A stretch of 64,000 nucleotides of DNA from an uncultured Alphaproteobacteria bacterium (GCA_951812775.1 OX638326.1:2739391-2803390), one strand, 5' to 3'. Numbered from the stretch's first letter, positions 45,079 to 54,829 are shown. The notes: generated by a model not told the origin, from the letters alone. Numbers and translations are program-made.

Positions 45079-45671
45079 AATTCTTGCCATGTTTCGTGAT
45101 GTCTTTAATGGTTGTCTGGATGTCGCCTGGCAACTCAGCGCCGCTCCATCTGGAAACATCACGAATCCCCCTTTCAACCGAAAACGCCACGACTAAATTT
45201 GTTGGGAAACTCGAATATCGCGGTGGGTTAAAGCTTCGGTCTGAACATGAAAAATTTGGTGGTCTGTCGGGCATGGCCGTAAACTTTCCCGAAGACGGAA
45301 ACCTGCTTTCTGGATGGGTGCGGCAAAAAAACCGCTGGCGTCCCTTTGACTATGTGCAAACGGAGCTGTTTCAGCCCACCGGTGCGGCAGTCTTGCCTTC
45401 CGGGGATGTCGTTATGCTTGAGCGCCGATTTACCTTTCTCGGCGGGTTCGCTTCCCGGCTGTCGTTAATATCCGCCAACGAGATTAAACCCGGCGCTACT
45501 CTGCGCGGTCAGGAAATCGGGCGTCTTGAGCCCCCGCTATTGGATGAGAATTTCGAAGGCGCCGCCGCTTACAAAAACGAAAAAGGTGAAACGATCATTT
45601 ATATCGTTTCTGATGATAACTTTTTCCCGTTGCAGTCCACCCTTTTGCTGATGTTCAAACTAACCAAATAG
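45075..45671 (+). CDS. Phytase-like esterase-domain secreted protein, internally shortened
   Basis: A 198-residue precursor with a signal peptide (MKFLPCFVMSLMVVWMS then NSAP). The N-terminal end (LEYRGGLKLRSEHEKFGGLS) and C-terminal half (PTGAAVLPSGDVVMLERRF, GGFASRLSLI, NFEGAAAY, YIVSDDNFFPLQSTLLLMF) match the esterase-like phytase family (PF13449 type), which is normally about 300-340 residues. Roughly 100-130 residues in the middle are missing, in frame, after GLSGMAV. It is probably nonfunctional, though the frame is open. It overlaps mltA by 4 bp. Confidence 0.7.
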   Translation: MKFLPCFVMSLMVVWMSPGNSAPLHLETSRIPLSTENATTKFVGKLEYRGGLKLRSEHEKFGGLSGMAVNFPEDGNLLSGWVRQKNRWRPFDYVQTELFQPTGAAVLPSGDVVMLERRFTFLGGFASRLSLISANEIKPGATLRGQEIGRLEPPLLDENFEGAAAYKNEKGETIIYIVSDDNFFPLQSTLLLMFKLTK

Positions 45672-45801
45672 CTCAACACCAGCGTATAGCTGCTTCACAC
45701 CTTTAGTCATAAATTAAGGGGATAAAATTGTGTGCGTGGTGAGAGCGCCCGCATCTCATTGTAGGTTGGCGGCTAAACGTATCATCGCGTAATGTCGCCA
45801 C

Positions 45802-46380
45802 ATGGCGAAAAGTGGTCAAAAAGGAATTGGCAGGAAAGCGAAGCGTTCGGCTTTAAAGCCCGACGATGAGGCGCTGTTTCTGTCGGTGATGAAGGACGTT
45901 AAGCGGCAACCTGATACGCCCTTGAGAATGGCCAAAGAGGTCGTTGAGCCCGGGCCGACGGAAAACCCGCCCGCTCCAAAAAGTCTGGCCCCGCGAGCGC
46001 GAGCTGTTTCCCGAAAATCTAAATCTTACGCCCCCCTGGCCGCGGGCCGTTCCGGCGATGTCGATGGCCGAACCCTTGATCGATTGAAGCGGGGTCAGTT
46101 GCGGCCACAGGCGCGCCTTGATCTGCATGGTATGACTCAGGATGAAGCGCATCGGGCGCTTATTGAATTTATTTCGGATACACAGGCTGCCGGTAAACGC
46201 TGCGTTATTATTATCACCGGTCGCGGTCGGATCAGTGAAGGCGGCGGCGTGTTGCGAAATCAAACGCCGAACTGGCTTAACACACCTGCAGTTCGCTCCC
46301 GGGTCCTGGCCTTTGCGACCGCGCAACCACGCGATGGTGGTTCAGGCGCGCTTTACGTGCTGTTAAGGCGCCTGCGATAA
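45802..46380 (+). CDS. Smr/MutS2 C-terminal domain protein
   Basis: A 192-residue protein. A basic N-terminal half precedes a Smr domain with RLDLHGMTQDEAHRALIEFI and VIIITGRGRISEGGGVLRNQ, ending in the usual QPRDGGSGALYVLLRR. Smr domains nick DNA or RNA; the stand-alone form in alphaproteobacteria lies next to hslVU or mltA. Converges with hslU, adjoining stop codons. Confidence 0.9.
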   Translation: MAKSGQKGIGRKAKRSALKPDDEALFLSVMKDVKRQPDTPLRMAKEVVEPGPTENPPAPKSLAPRARAVSRKSKSYAPLAAGRSGDVDGRTLDRLKRGQLRPQARLDLHGMTQDEAHRALIEFISDTQAAGKRCVIIITGRGRISEGGGVLRNQTPNWLNTPAVRSRVLAFATAQPRDGGSGALYVLLRRLR

Positions 46381-47691
46381 TTACAGAATAAACTTGCTGA
46401 GATCGGCGTTCTTGGCAAGGTCGCTGACCCGCTCGCGAACCGTTTCCGCTTCGATGACGACGGTCTCGCCACCCCGGTCGGTCGCGGTGAAGCTGATATC
46501 GTCCAGCAATCTTTCGAGCACTGTCTGCAATCGGCGCGCGCCGATATTTTCGACGGCGCGATTTACCTCGGCAGCGACAGCGGCAATCTCGCCAATCGCC
46601 TCATCGGTAAATTCCAGCGTTATATCCTCGGTGCCAATCAAGGCGATATACTGGCGGATGAGGCTTGCTTCGGGTTCTACCAGAATGGCTTTTAAATCTT
46701 CGACTTCCAAAGCTTTTAGTTCGACGCGGATCGGTAACCGCCCTTGTAGTTCGGGAAGCAAATCAGACGGCTTGGCGATATGAAATGCGCCTGAAGCGAT
46801 AAAAAGAATATGATCGGTTTTTATCGGTCCGTGCTTGGTTGAAACCGTCGTTCCTTCGATTAGCGGGAGCAGGTCGCGCTGCACCCCTTCCCGGCTGACA
46901 TCGGCACCATGGCGATCACTGTTGGCGCAGATCTTGTCGACCTCGTCGAGAAAAACGATGCCGTTTTGTTCGACAGACTCTGTTGCCTCGCGCAGGATTG
47001 ATTCCTCGTCGAGCAGCTTGTCGCTTTCTTCCGCCACCAGAACATCATGTGATTCAGAGACCGTGAGTTTGCGGGATTTGGTCTGGCCGCCAAATGCTTT
47101 GCCCAGCATATCATTCAAGTTCAACATCCCCATCTGTGCGCCGGGCATACCGGGAACCTCAAAGGTCGGAAGACCGCCGCCGCTTGTATCTGTGAGCTCG
47201 AGTTCGATTTCGCGGTCGTCCAGCGATCCTTCGCGGAGCATTTTGCGGAACTTCTGCTTTGTTTCCTCACCGGCGTTTTCGCCAACCAGCGCCTCGATGA
47301 CGCGTTCTTCTGCCGCAAGTTCTGCCTTGGCGGTAACGTCTTTCCGCATCCGTTCGCGGGTCTCATGGATAGCGACTTCCATCAGGTCGCGCACGATCTG
47401 CTCCACGTCCCGCCCGACATAGCCGACCTCGGTAAACTTCGTCGCTTCGACTTTTACAAAAGGCGCTTGTGCCAGTCGCGCGAGGCGCCTGGCGATTTCC
47501 GTTTTGCCGACACCGGTGGGTCCGATCATCAAAATGTTTTTTGGCAAAACCTCTTCTCGGAGATCGTCTTCAAGCTGCTGGCGACGCCAGCGGTTCCGTA
47601 ATGCTATGGCAACGGCGCGTTTTGCGTCGCCCTGGCCGACAATAAAGCGGTCGAGCTCGGATACAATTTCACGGGGGCTGAAACTAGTCAC
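46381..47691 (-). CDS. hslU: HslU ATPase of the HslVU protease
   Basis: A 436-residue AAA+ unfoldase. [20 protein letters not shown] at the start, Walker [20 protein letters not shown], pore-loop [17 protein letters not shown], Walker [13 protein letters not shown], sensor [21 protein letters not shown]-terminal ...LSKFIL that docks into HslV. Unfolds substrates for HslV. Overlaps hslV by 8 bp. A heat-shock operon in most bacteria. Confidence 0.97.
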   Translation of the reverse strand: MTSFSPREIVSELDRFIVGQGDAKRAVAIALRNRWRRQQLEDDLREEVLPKNILMIGPTGVGKTEIARRLARLAQAPFVKVEATKFTEVGYVGRDVEQIVRDLMEVAIHETRERMRKDVTAKAELAAEERVIEALVGENAGEETKQKFRKMLREGSLDDREIELELTDTSGGGLPTFEVPGMPGAQMGMLNLNDMLGKAFGGQTKSRKLTVSESHDVLVAEESDKLLDEESILREATESVEQNGIVFLDEVDKICANSDRHGADVSREGVQRDLLPLIEGTTVSTKHGPIKTDHILFIASGAFHIAKPSDLLPELQGRLPIRVELKALEVEDLKAILVEPEASLIRQYIALIGTEDITLEFTDEAIGEIAAVAAEVNRAVENIGARRLQTVLERLLDDISFTATDRGGETVVIEAETVRERVSDLAKNADLSKFIL

Positions 47692-48244
47692 CTTGTGGCA
47701 AACTTTCGATTGTTACGTTTGTATTGGTATAGACACAAATTCCAGCGGCAATTTCCATCGCTTTGCGGGCTATATCCTCTGCTTCCAGCCCTTCAATGTC
47801 GCGCAGTGCTAACGCTGCAGACAATGCATAGGAGCCACCGGAGCCGATTCCGATGAGACCCTTGTCGGGTTCAAGAACATCGCCTGTTCCGGTCATGACC
47901 AGAGAGACGTCTTTATCGGCGACCGCCATCATGGCTTCCAGCCGCCGGAGATAGCGATCAGTTCGCCAATCCTTGGCGAGATCGACGCAGGCGCGGGTGA
48001 GCTGGCCCGGGTGTTGCTCGAGTTTGGCTTCCAGGCGCTCAAAAAGAGTAAAGGCGTCAGCGGTGGCGCCGGCAAACCCCGCAATTACGGAGCCATGGCC
48101 CAATGGCCGCACCTTACGGGCGGTTGCTTTAATAACCGTTGGGCCCAGGCTGACCTGTCCATCACCAGCAATGACGACTTTGCCATTTTTGCGTACCGAC
48201 AAGATTGTCGTGCCGTGCCAGGTATCCGGTTCGTTGCTCGCCAT
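47684..48244 (-). CDS. hslV: HslV peptidase of the HslVU protease
   Basis: A 186-residue N-terminal nucleophile threonine protease. After a short propeptide the mature enzyme starts at the first Thr of [20 protein letters not shown]. It has [20 protein letters not shown] and [16 protein letters not shown]. Forms two stacked hexamers. Confidence 0.97.
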   Translation of the reverse strand: MASNEPDTWHGTTILSVRKNGKVVIAGDGQVSLGPTVIKATARKVRPLGHGSVIAGFAGATADAFTLFERLEAKLEQHPGQLTRACVDLAKDWRTDRYLRRLEAMMAVADKDVSLVMTGTGDVLEPDKGLIGIGSGGSYALSAALALRDIEGLEAEDIARKAMEIAAGICVYTNTNVTIESLPQGD

Positions 48245-48268
48245 AATCTACTATTCCTTCGGGAGCTC

Positions 48269-48297
48269 AATTATGCTGAATCTGTATGCGGATCAAG
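48269..48297 (-). promoter_or_regulatory. Possible RpoH-type promoter of hslVU
   Basis: On the minus strand CTTGAT (48297-48292) and CATAATT (48275-48269) with a 16-bp spacer resemble a heat-shock promoter 25 bp before the hslV ATG. The -10 is a weak match. Confidence 0.3.
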
Positions 48298-48361
48298 GGC
48301 TGTCTTTCCATCATGTGGTTGTTGCGGCACGTTGGTCAAGACGGGCACCAGACTTTCTGCG

Positions 48362-49102
48362 CTAAATCCAGCAGGAAAAACGGAAGGGGGAGATCAAAGT
48401 TCCCGCAATAATTTCGTTTTCACCGGGAACCAGAACGGCTCGGAAGCCAATACTGCTGCCACCCAGCATTACGCTATTTACAATCGTGCCGTTATGGCTG
48501 CCACAATCGCGAACGATAATGCCGTCGTCGTTCTGGTCGATCATGAAATGTCGCCGCGAAAGCTGGAGGTCATCGGAAATAGCCAGTGCGACGGGCGGAC
48601 TCATGGTTTCTGATGTGTGGGAAGATTCTCTTCCTACGAGGAAAGGAAATCGTTCGATAGTTATCGAATCGCTACCCATTTGACGGACAATGTCGGGCCG
48701 GACAGCAGAGAAACGGACAGGTTGTTTGGCCAGGGTCATGGCGATGGGCTGTGGCGTAGCGGCTGGGGCGGCGATGTTAACCGGTGCTCGGCCAGCACGT
48801 TGATCGGTAATCTGTCGCTGGGCTGGCGGTTGTTCAACCGCTGGGGCGCTTTGGTTCGATGAAACCGCAGTGAGAACCTCTGCCGAAGACATAATTTGAA
48901 CCGCCGCCTGACCACGGGCATGCGCCATAACCGGTTGATTCGGCCCGCCCATTGCTTCCGCAGCCCTAAATATGGCGCCTTGTCCAGCCACGCGTTCGGC
49001 GCCATTGGTTGCCGCATGTGTTGTAGCGAAGACGATAAGACCATTGACGACAATATAGACAGAATCCGGGGGATCACCGAACTCTAAAGGCGAATTCACC
49101 AT
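48362..49102 (-). CDS. cNMP-binding plus FHA domain protein, possible 5' frameshift
   Basis: A 246-residue protein. The N-terminal part (GDPPDSVYIVVNGLIVFA, GQGAIFRAAEAMGG) is a cyclic-nucleotide-binding fold; the middle is a Pro/Ala linker; the C-terminus is an FHA domain (FPFLVGRESS, LQLSRRHFMI, VRDCGSHNGTIVNS) that binds phospho-Thr peptides. The domain should begin with about 15 more residues: an overlapping frame from an ATG at 49124 gives RFLNDGEFAFR, the expected beginning, and runs out of frame near 49083. So either one base was gained (or two lost) there, or translation starts at 49102. Its partner kinase is not in this window. Confidence 0.65.
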   Translation of the reverse strand: MVNSPLEFGDPPDSVYIVVNGLIVFATTHAATNGAERVAGQGAIFRAAEAMGGPNQPVMAHARGQAAVQIMSSAEVLTAVSSNQSAPAVEQPPAQRQITDQRAGRAPVNIAAPAATPQPIAMTLAKQPVRFSAVRPDIVRQMGSDSITIERFPFLVGRESSHTSETMSPPVALAISDDLQLSRRHFMIDQNDDGIIVRDCGSHNGTIVNSVMLGGSSIGFRAVLVPGENEIIAGTLISPFRFSCWI

Positions 49103-49308
49103 CGTTTAGGAAACGCTCACGCATCGGCCGCGCAGGCGTCAGCCCGCAATTATTGGTGCCATCCCAAGGCCCGACACGCAACAATTGCCAAAATTGGTAA
49201 ATTTCGCAATAAAAAACGCATAAGCGCGGTATTGTGATGATAACTGAAAAGCTGGCTGTATCCGTGCGGCCCTGTTAAAACGACGCCGCTGTGTAAAAGG
49301 AAATTCTC

Positions 49309-49902
49309 ATGCGTGAAGCAAGTGTTACCCGAAAAACCAAGGAAACATCTATCGAGGTTCGTGTAAATCTTGATGGTACTGGCACCTATGATGTTTCCAC
49401 AGGAATTGGATTTCTGGACCATATGCTGGAGCAGCTTTCGCGGCATAGCTTGATGGATCTCTATGTTCGGGCAGAGGGAGATCTGCACATCGATTTTCAT
49501 CACACAACGGAAGATACCGGCATTGTTATTGGACAAGCTGTTGATCAAGCCTTGGGAGGCCGCGCTGGCATAACCCGATTTGGTTCGGCCTATGTACCAA
49601 TGGACGAAACATTGTCGCGGATTGCGCTTGATATTTCGGCGCGCCCTTATCTGATCTGGCGGGTCGATTTTTCAAAACCCAGGCTTGGGGATATGGATAC
49701 GGAACTCTTTAAAGAGTGGTTTCAGGCATTTGCGCAGGCCGCTGGCATAACGCTGCATGTTGAAAATCTGTATGGCGAGAATAATCACCATATTGTCGAA
49801 TCCTGTTTTAAGGGGTTGGCCAGATCGTTGCGGTCCGCAACGACAATTGATGCGCGTGCAGCGGATGCGGTGCCCTCGACCAAAGGAACGCTCGGCGGTT
49901 AA
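49309..49902 (+). CDS. hisB: Imidazoleglycerol-phosphate dehydratase
   Basis: A 197-residue monofunctional HisB. It has [42 protein letters not shown] with the metal-binding His cluster, and [18 protein letters not shown]. Removes water from imidazoleglycerol phosphate in histidine synthesis. Starts the his cluster: hisB, DUF2628, hisH, GNAT, hisA, hisF, hisE, HIT. Confidence 0.97.
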   Translation: MREASVTRKTKETSIEVRVNLDGTGTYDVSTGIGFLDHMLEQLSRHSLMDLYVRAEGDLHIDFHHTTEDTGIVIGQAVDQALGGRAGITRFGSAYVPMDETLSRIALDISARPYLIWRVDFSKPRLGDMDTELFKEWFQAFAQAAGITLHVENLYGENNHHIVESCFKGLARSLRSATTIDARAADAVPSTKGTLGG

Positions 49903-49904
49903 TT

Positions 49905-50285
49905 ATGCGCATCTATATGGTTCATGTCGCCCCTGAAACAGGCCACGCTGATCCCGATCCGTTGATGGTGAAAGACGGCTTTGCGATATTTGCATTTCTG
50001 TTTACGGTGTTTTGGGCTCTTTGGCATCGCATGTGGTTTGTTGCCGTCTCTATCTTTGCCGGATGGTTGGTCCTGGAGGGATTGTATCAGCTCATCGGGG
50101 CGTCCGATGTATTGCGGGGTCTTGGCAGTCTGGCGTACTCCATCTTTATTGGGTTTGGGGCGAATGATTGGTTAAGCGCTTCCTTGCGCCGCCGGGGCCA
50201 TAGTCTGGCAGGGGTTGTCGCGGCCCCCCGTGTTGATGCCGCGCTGCGGCGTTGGTTTGATCTACGAGAGTTGGCTGGAACGTAA
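49905..50285 (+). CDS. DUF2628 small membrane protein
   Basis: A 126-residue protein with two or three hydrophobic helices (FAIFAFLFTVFWALWHRMWF and the following segment) and WLSASLRRRGHSLAGVVAA near the end. DUF2628 proteins are regularly found between hisB and hisH in alphaproteobacteria; function unknown. ATG is 2 bp after the hisB stop. Confidence 0.82.
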   Translation: MRIYMVHVAPETGHADPDPLMVKDGFAIFAFLFTVFWALWHRMWFVAVSIFAGWLVLEGLYQLIGASDVLRGLGSLAYSIFIGFGANDWLSASLRRRGHSLAGVVAAPRVDAALRRWFDLRELAGT

Positions 50286-50310
50286 AGCGGTCCGGTCTGG
50301 GTTCACGATT

Positions 50311-50955
50311 ATGAAAATCGTTGTGGTTGATTACGGGTCGGGGAATTTGCGATCCGCCGCGAAAGCGCTAGAGCTTGTCGCTTCAGATATTGGTGCCCAA
50401 CACCAAGTCTGTGTTACAGGCGATGCGGCACTGGTTAAACAGGGAGACTTTATTGTTCTGCCCGGTGTAGGCGCGTTCGGTGATTGCGCAGCGGGTCTGG
50501 CGAAACTCGATGGCATGATTGAGGCATTGAATGAGGCGGTGATTTCCAATGGTCGCCCGTTCCTCGGAATTTGCGTCGGCATGCAACTCATGGCGGCGCG
50601 CGGCATTGAGCATGGCGAGCATTCGGGCCTTGGCTGGATTGCCGGTGATGTTCTGCCGATTGAAGCTGCAAACGCGTCATTAAAAATTCCTCATATGGGG
50701 TGGAACGAGTTACAGCTGTTGGGAACAGATCATCCTGTGTTGCGGAATATCGGCGATGGGATGCATGCTTATTTCGTTCACAGTTTTGCAATGCAGTGTA
50801 CCGATCAGACTGAAGTTTTGGCGACGACCGAATATGGGGTTTCGATTACGGCAATTGTTGGCCGCGATAATTTGATTGGAACCCAGTTTCATCCCGAAAA
50901 AAGTCAGGCCACCGGGCTTGCATTGCTAAAAAACTTTCTTACGTGGCGGCCATGA
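50311..50955 (+). CDS. hisH: Imidazole glycerol phosphate synthase, glutaminase subunit
   Basis: A 214-residue class I amidotransferase. It has VVDYGSGNLRSAAKAL, FIVLPGVGAFGDC, the nucleophile PFLGICVGMQLM and the C-terminal QFHPEKSQATGLALL (His-Glu). Supplies ammonia to HisF. Start ATG at 50311; the open frame upstream overlaps the DUF2628 gene. Confidence 0.96.
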   Translation: MKIVVVDYGSGNLRSAAKALELVASDIGAQHQVCVTGDAALVKQGDFIVLPGVGAFGDCAAGLAKLDGMIEALNEAVISNGRPFLGICVGMQLMAARGIEHGEHSGLGWIAGDVLPIEAANASLKIPHMGWNELQLLGTDHPVLRNIGDGMHAYFVHSFAMQCTDQTEVLATTEYGVSITAIVGRDNLIGTQFHPEKSQATGLALLKNFLTWRP

Positions 50956-50985
50956 CATGCTGTGTTTTGGTAGGACGACATTAAA

Positions 50986-51546
50986 ATGAATGAATCGGCT
51001 TCCAGCCTTTCCGTTGATCAGGCGTTCGAGCTTGCGGATAGCGACGTTTCCGATTTATGCGATGCCGCAGAATCAGCGATATTGGACGGCGGCGGATTTG
51101 GCTGGCTGAAACCGCCGCCCCGCGATTTATTGGAGCGTTACTGGCGTGGCGTGCTTCTTGTGCCCGAGCGGGAATTGTTTGTCGGCCGATTTGAAGGCCG
51201 TATTGTTGGTTCGGCACAACTGGTTCGTCCGCCTCGGAACAATGAAGCCCAGAACAGTATCGCCACAATCACGACGAATTTTGTTGCGCCCTGGGCCCGT
51301 GGTCATGGTCTTGCCCGTGATTTGACCGTCGCCTGTGAAAAGGCTGCGCGCCAACATGGCGTTCGCTTTATCAACCTTGATGTTCGGGAAACCCAGGAAG
51401 CGGCCATTCAACTCTACGAATCGCTAGGGTATGAACGCTGGGGGATCAATCCCAACTACGCAGTTGTCAACGGGAAGACAATTGTCGGACACTATTACAC
51501 TAAAGCCCTGAAAAACGGTTCAGGGAAAAAAGGGCGCTCTAAATGA
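50986..51546 (+). CDS. GNAT family N-acetyltransferase
   Basis: A 186-residue acetyltransferase. Acetyl-CoA-binding motif A is VAPWARGHGLARDLTVACEK, followed by FINLDVRETQEAAIQLYESL with the typical NxxxxxLYE end. The substrate is unknown. Inserted between hisH and hisA, with its stop overlapping the hisA ATG, so it is cotranscribed with the histidine genes. Confidence 0.88.
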   Translation: MNESASSLSVDQAFELADSDVSDLCDAAESAILDGGGFGWLKPPPRDLLERYWRGVLLVPERELFVGRFEGRIVGSAQLVRPPRNNEAQNSIATITTNFVAPWARGHGLARDLTVACEKAARQHGVRFINLDVRETQEAAIQLYESLGYERWGINPNYAVVNGKTIVGHYYTKALKNGSGKKGRSK

Positions 51547-52289
51547 TTCTATTTCCGGCAATTGATCTTAAAGACGGACTTTGTGTCAGATTGTTGCGAG
51601 GCGATATGGGTCAGGCAACGATTTTTAACCCCGATCCGGTTCAACAGGCACAGGAATTCCAGGCGGCAGGCTTTGAATGGCTGCATCTTGTTGATCTCAA
51701 TGGCGCGATAGAGGGTCAGCCCGTTAATGCAGACACTGTGGCGAAGGTCGTGTCGTCGGTTGATATGCCGGTACAGCTCGGCGGTGGAATCCGAAACCGG
51801 GAAATTCTCGACCACTGGATCGACATCGGAGTGAGCCGCATTGTTTTGGGTACGGCGGCGCTGTCTGATCCCGATTTTGTCTCCAAGGCTTGCGCGGATT
51901 ATCCTGGAAAAATTGTCATCGCGATAGACGCTCGGGATGGCCGCGTCGCAGTCGAAGGCTGGACCAGGGACTCCGATGTTCGCGTTCTTGATCTTGCGTT
52001 ACGTTTCGAGGATAGCGGTGCGGCGGCAATTCTCTATACCGATATCAATCGAGACGGTGCTATGGGTGGCGTAAATGTTGAGGCGACAGTTGATTTGGCA
52101 TTCGCCCTTACCACACCGGTCATTGCGTCGGGTGGCGTTTCCTCGCTGAATGATCTGAAAGAACTCAAGGAAAAATCTGCTGCGGGAATCGAGGGGGTTA
52201 TTTGTGGTCGCGCGCTTTATGACGGGCGCATTGAACCAGCCGAGGCGATTGGCATGTTGCGTGACACCAAAGCGGAAGGCAGCGCCTGA
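51543..52289 (+). CDS. hisA: Phosphoribosylformimino-5-aminoimidazole carboxamide ribotide isomerase
   Basis: A 248-residue TIM barrel. [20 protein letters not shown] with catalytic Asp, [39 protein letters not shown] with the second Asp, and [13 protein letters not shown]. Overlaps hisF by one base. Confidence 0.97.
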   Translation: MILFPAIDLKDGLCVRLLRGDMGQATIFNPDPVQQAQEFQAAGFEWLHLVDLNGAIEGQPVNADTVAKVVSSVDMPVQLGGGIRNREILDHWIDIGVSRIVLGTAALSDPDFVSKACADYPGKIVIAIDARDGRVAVEGWTRDSDVRVLDLALRFEDSGAAAILYTDINRDGAMGGVNVEATVDLAFALTTPVIASGGVSSLNDLKELKEKSAAGIEGVICGRALYDGRIEPAEAIGMLRDTKAEGSA

Positions 52290-53056
52290 TGCTTAAAATG
52301 CGTGTCATTCCCTGTCTGGATGTAAAGGACGGGCGGACGGTAAAGGGCGTCAATTTTGTTGATTTGATTGATGCGGGAGATCCCGTCGAGCAGGCCAGAC
52401 TGTATGATGAAGCTGGTGCTGACGAGCTCTGCTTTCTCGACATTACGGCGTCACACGAAAACCGCGACACGCTGTTTGACGTTGTGGCTCGAACAGCTGA
52501 GCAGTGTTTCATGCCGCTCACTGTCGGCGGTGGTGTCCGGACAACAGATGATATCCGCAAGCTTCTCATTACCGGCGCAGATAAGGTTTCGATTAACTCC
52601 GCCGCCGTATCCCGTCCGGAATTTGTCGGTGAAGCGGCGGAGAAATTTGGCTCGCAATGTATCGTCGTTGCTATCGATGCCAAGAAAACAGGCCCTAAAG
52701 AATGGGAAATATTTACCCATGGTGGCCGAAAACCAACGGGGATCAATGCCGTTGAATGGGCGGCGTGGATGGCACGCCTCGGCGCTGGCGAACTATTGCT
52801 GACGTCAATGGATCAGGACGGCACCAAATCGGGGGTTGATATTGAGCTGACACGCGCCGTTGCCGACTGCGTGCCTATTCCGGTAATTGCTTCCGGTGGC
52901 GTCGGAACCCTTGATCATCTGGTGGAAGGTGTTCGAGACGGCCACGCGACAGCCGTGCTTGCCGCCTCCATTTTTCATTTCGGCACCTTTACCATCGCGG
53001 AAGCAAAGGCCCATATGAATGCAGCCGGTGTTGCGGTGCGGCCGGTTCTGGTATGA
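52289..53056 (+). CDS. hisF: Imidazole glycerol phosphate synthase, cyclase subunit
   Basis: A 255-residue TIM barrel. [20 protein letters not shown], catalytic Asp in DVKDG and in [42 protein letters not shown]. Works with HisH. Confidence 0.97.
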   Translation: MLKMRVIPCLDVKDGRTVKGVNFVDLIDAGDPVEQARLYDEAGADELCFLDITASHENRDTLFDVVARTAEQCFMPLTVGGGVRTTDDIRKLLITGADKVSINSAAVSRPEFVGEAAEKFGSQCIVVAIDAKKTGPKEWEIFTHGGRKPTGINAVEWAAWMARLGAGELLLTSMDQDGTKSGVDIELTRAVADCVPIPVIASGGVGTLDHLVEGVRDGHATAVLAASIFHFGTFTIAEAKAHMNAAGVAVRPVLV

Positions 53057-53083
53057 CACTGTTTCAATTAGCGAGGCGGTCGA

Positions 53084-53419
53084 ATGACTGATGCGAGTAG
53101 TGACATTGAAGTTTTGCAGCGGCTTTATTCTGTAATTGAATCGCGCAAAGATGAAGACGCAGGAGAATCTTACACTGCCTCGTTGATGCGTGCCGGCATG
53201 CCCAAGATGGCACAAAAGCTCGGCGAAGAAGCTGTAGAAACGGTGATTGCAGCGACAGCCGGTAATGATGAGCAACTCGTCGGTGAGAGCGCAGATCTGT
53301 TATATCATCTGCTGGTCGTTTGGGCTGCGAGTGGCGTTTCACCGGACGATGTCTGGACCGAGCTTGCGCGCCGTGAAGGCACGTCGGGCATTGCTGAAAA
53401 GGCTTCGCGCGACAAATAG
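53084..53419 (+). CDS. hisE: Phosphoribosyl-ATP pyrophosphatase
   Basis: A 111-residue MazG-like enzyme: LYSVIESRKDEDAGESYTAS, LGEEAVETVIAATAGNDEQL and ESADLLYHLLVVWAASGV with the acidic metal ligands. Hydrolyses phosphoribosyl-ATP, an early step of histidine synthesis. Stand-alone, not fused to hisI. Confidence 0.95.
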   Translation: MTDASSDIEVLQRLYSVIESRKDEDAGESYTASLMRAGMPKMAQKLGEEAVETVIAATAGNDEQLVGESADLLYHLLVVWAASGVSPDDVWTELARREGTSGIAEKASRDK

Positions 53420-53447
53420 GTTTCTGAAATTTTGTTGGGAGCCCGTT

Positions 53448-53849
53448 ATGGCTGATTACGATAACAATAATATTTTTGCAAAAATTCTGCGGGGTGAACT
53501 TCCGAGCAAAAAAGTCCTGGAGACGGAATATGCATTTGCCTTTCACGACATAAACCCTCAGGCGCCAACGCATGTTTTGGTGATACCCAAGGGCCCTTAC
53601 GTATCGATGGATGATTTCACGGCAAATGCCAGCGCCGAAGAAATTGCCGGTTTGTGGCGTGCGGTGGGTGACACTGCGCGGACGCTTGGTCTGGTCGAGG
53701 GCGGCTATCGCATCATGGCCAATCACGGTCACCACGCTCATCAGGAAGTCTTTCATCTCCATGTCCATATTCTTGGCGGCAGGCCGCTCGGACCAATGCT
53801 CGAAGGTGGCGATGTGCCCCCGGATGGAACCTGGGAACGAACGTCATAG
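53448..53849 (+). CDS. HIT family hydrolase (HinT-like)
   Basis: A 133-residue histidine-triad protein. NIFAKILRGELPSKKV start, HDINPQAPTHVLVIPKGPY and the triad HQEVFHLHVHILGG. Hydrolyses nucleoside phosphoramidates such as AMP-lysine. Start is the ATG at 53448 after GGGAG. Confidence 0.94.
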   Translation: MADYDNNNIFAKILRGELPSKKVLETEYAFAFHDINPQAPTHVLVIPKGPYVSMDDFTANASAEEIAGLWRAVGDTARTLGLVEGGYRIMANHGHHAHQEVFHLHVHILGGRPLGPMLEGGDVPPDGTWERTS

Positions 53850-53858
53850 TCCGGTGAA

Positions 53859-54159
53859 ATGGCTGACCCCATTAAACAGCCTGACACATTGACACCCGCA
53901 TCTTTTATGCAGCAGGCATTAGATCTTGCCGCCGACGCCGAAAAATCCGGGCGCGGAAATGCCTACGGCACATGCGGAGATGGAAGCCTTGCGGGACGCC
54001 GGTCGAACGCTGCGGACGCATGATCTATCTGGCTGTGTTCTCTATACGACATCGCTGCCCTGCCGGATGTGTGAGACCGCAGCCTATTGGGACAATATCG
54101 AGCGCGTCTATACCGGCTCCGACGTTACAGATCGTGGCAAGCCTGGATACGGGTGTTAG
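53859..54159 (+). pseudogene. Nucleoside/guanine deaminase-like protein, internal deletion and frameshift
   Basis: The first frame gives MADPIKQPDTLTPASFMQQA and LDLAADAEKSG, the N-terminal helix of cytidine/guanine deaminases. About 30 residues around the PFGAVIV segment are missing, and the rest is in the +1 frame: PTAHAEMEALRDAGRTLRT (zinc His and catalytic Glu), then TTSLPCRMCETAAYW (two zinc Cys) and a stop at 54159. The zinc motif itself is intact, but with a frame break upstream no full protein is expected. It follows the HIT gene by 9 bp. Confidence 0.7.
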
Positions 54160-54462
54160 GGCGGCAATACTCGTTAGCTACCCTTTTTTATCGCTAATTG
54201 GCCTTATGCGGAAACGCTATATCTTGAGGATGTTGGGCACAACTACCACTAGTGTTTGACTCGAATCAGTGACTCACACAACACTTGGGGTTGATCTAAA
54301 CCGACGAAGGCCACGGCTGGTATCCGTGGCCCGGTGTCGTAACCCGCGTGGTATTTGATCCCACACGCAGGATATCAAGTGATTCCGACTCAGAATCCTA
54401 CCGAATCGCTTTTGTATGGTCAATGGGGTCATTAACAGAATAGGCCAAAGGACCTAATTCTC
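54160..54462. other. AT-richer intergenic region before the GIY-YIG gene
   Basis: No gene was found. It contains a hairpin GGCCACGG...CCGTGGCC (54310-54332) and a second small inverted repeat GATTC/GAATC near 54380. It may carry the promoter or a leader RNA of the GIY-YIG gene. The change in composition begins at about 54160. Confidence 0.45.
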
Positions 54463-54822
54463 ATGACTAATACTACTTTAACGAAAACTTGCAATTGGAA
54501 CGGGGTGTCTGGGAGTGCCTACAAGTACCACGTCCACAAGCTACCCTCTTCATTTGGCAGGGGCCGATACGGAAACTACATCTACACTAAGCTAAACGCT
54601 AACAATCACTGGGTACCAATATATATTGGTGAAGGAGATTTGGGGGACCGTATAGGTGATGGTCATCACAAAGCCCAATGTATCAAAATTATGGGCGCAA
54701 CCCATGTTCACGTACATACGACGGGAACAAAAGCGCAGGGCACTGCTGAAGAGAAAGATCTTTTAGCGAACTATAAAAACGCCTTTGCTCCATCTGGTTG
54801 TAACGAAGCACCTGGTGGATAA
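54463..54822 (+). CDS. Small GIY-YIG-like domain protein
   Basis: A 119-residue protein made almost wholly of one nuclease-like domain: GNYIYTKLN (GIY element), VPIYIGEGDLGDRIGDGH (YIG element with the Arg), GATHVHVHTTGT, and the metal-binding Glu in AEEKDLLANYKNAF. It differs in codon use and GC content from the housekeeping genes and sits alone between the broken deaminase and yifB, with its own terminator, so it was probably acquired. Homing, repair or anti-phage DNA cleavage are all possible; nothing in the sequence decides. SD AAGGACC precedes the ATG. Confidence 0.72.
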   Translation: MTNTTLTKTCNWNGVSGSAYKYHVHKLPSSFGRGRYGNYIYTKLNANNHWVPIYIGEGDLGDRIGDGHHKAQCIKIMGATHVHVHTTGTKAQGTAEEKDLLANYKNAFAPSGCNEAPGG

Positions 54823-54829
54823 TTAATTT

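Noticed and set aside
46835..47422. 195-codon open frame antisense to hslU
   Set aside because: Ser/Thr/Arg-rich shadow of the hslU coding strand.
53064..53768. 234-codon minus-strand frame over hisE and HIT genes
   Set aside because: Antisense shadow of two well-supported genes.
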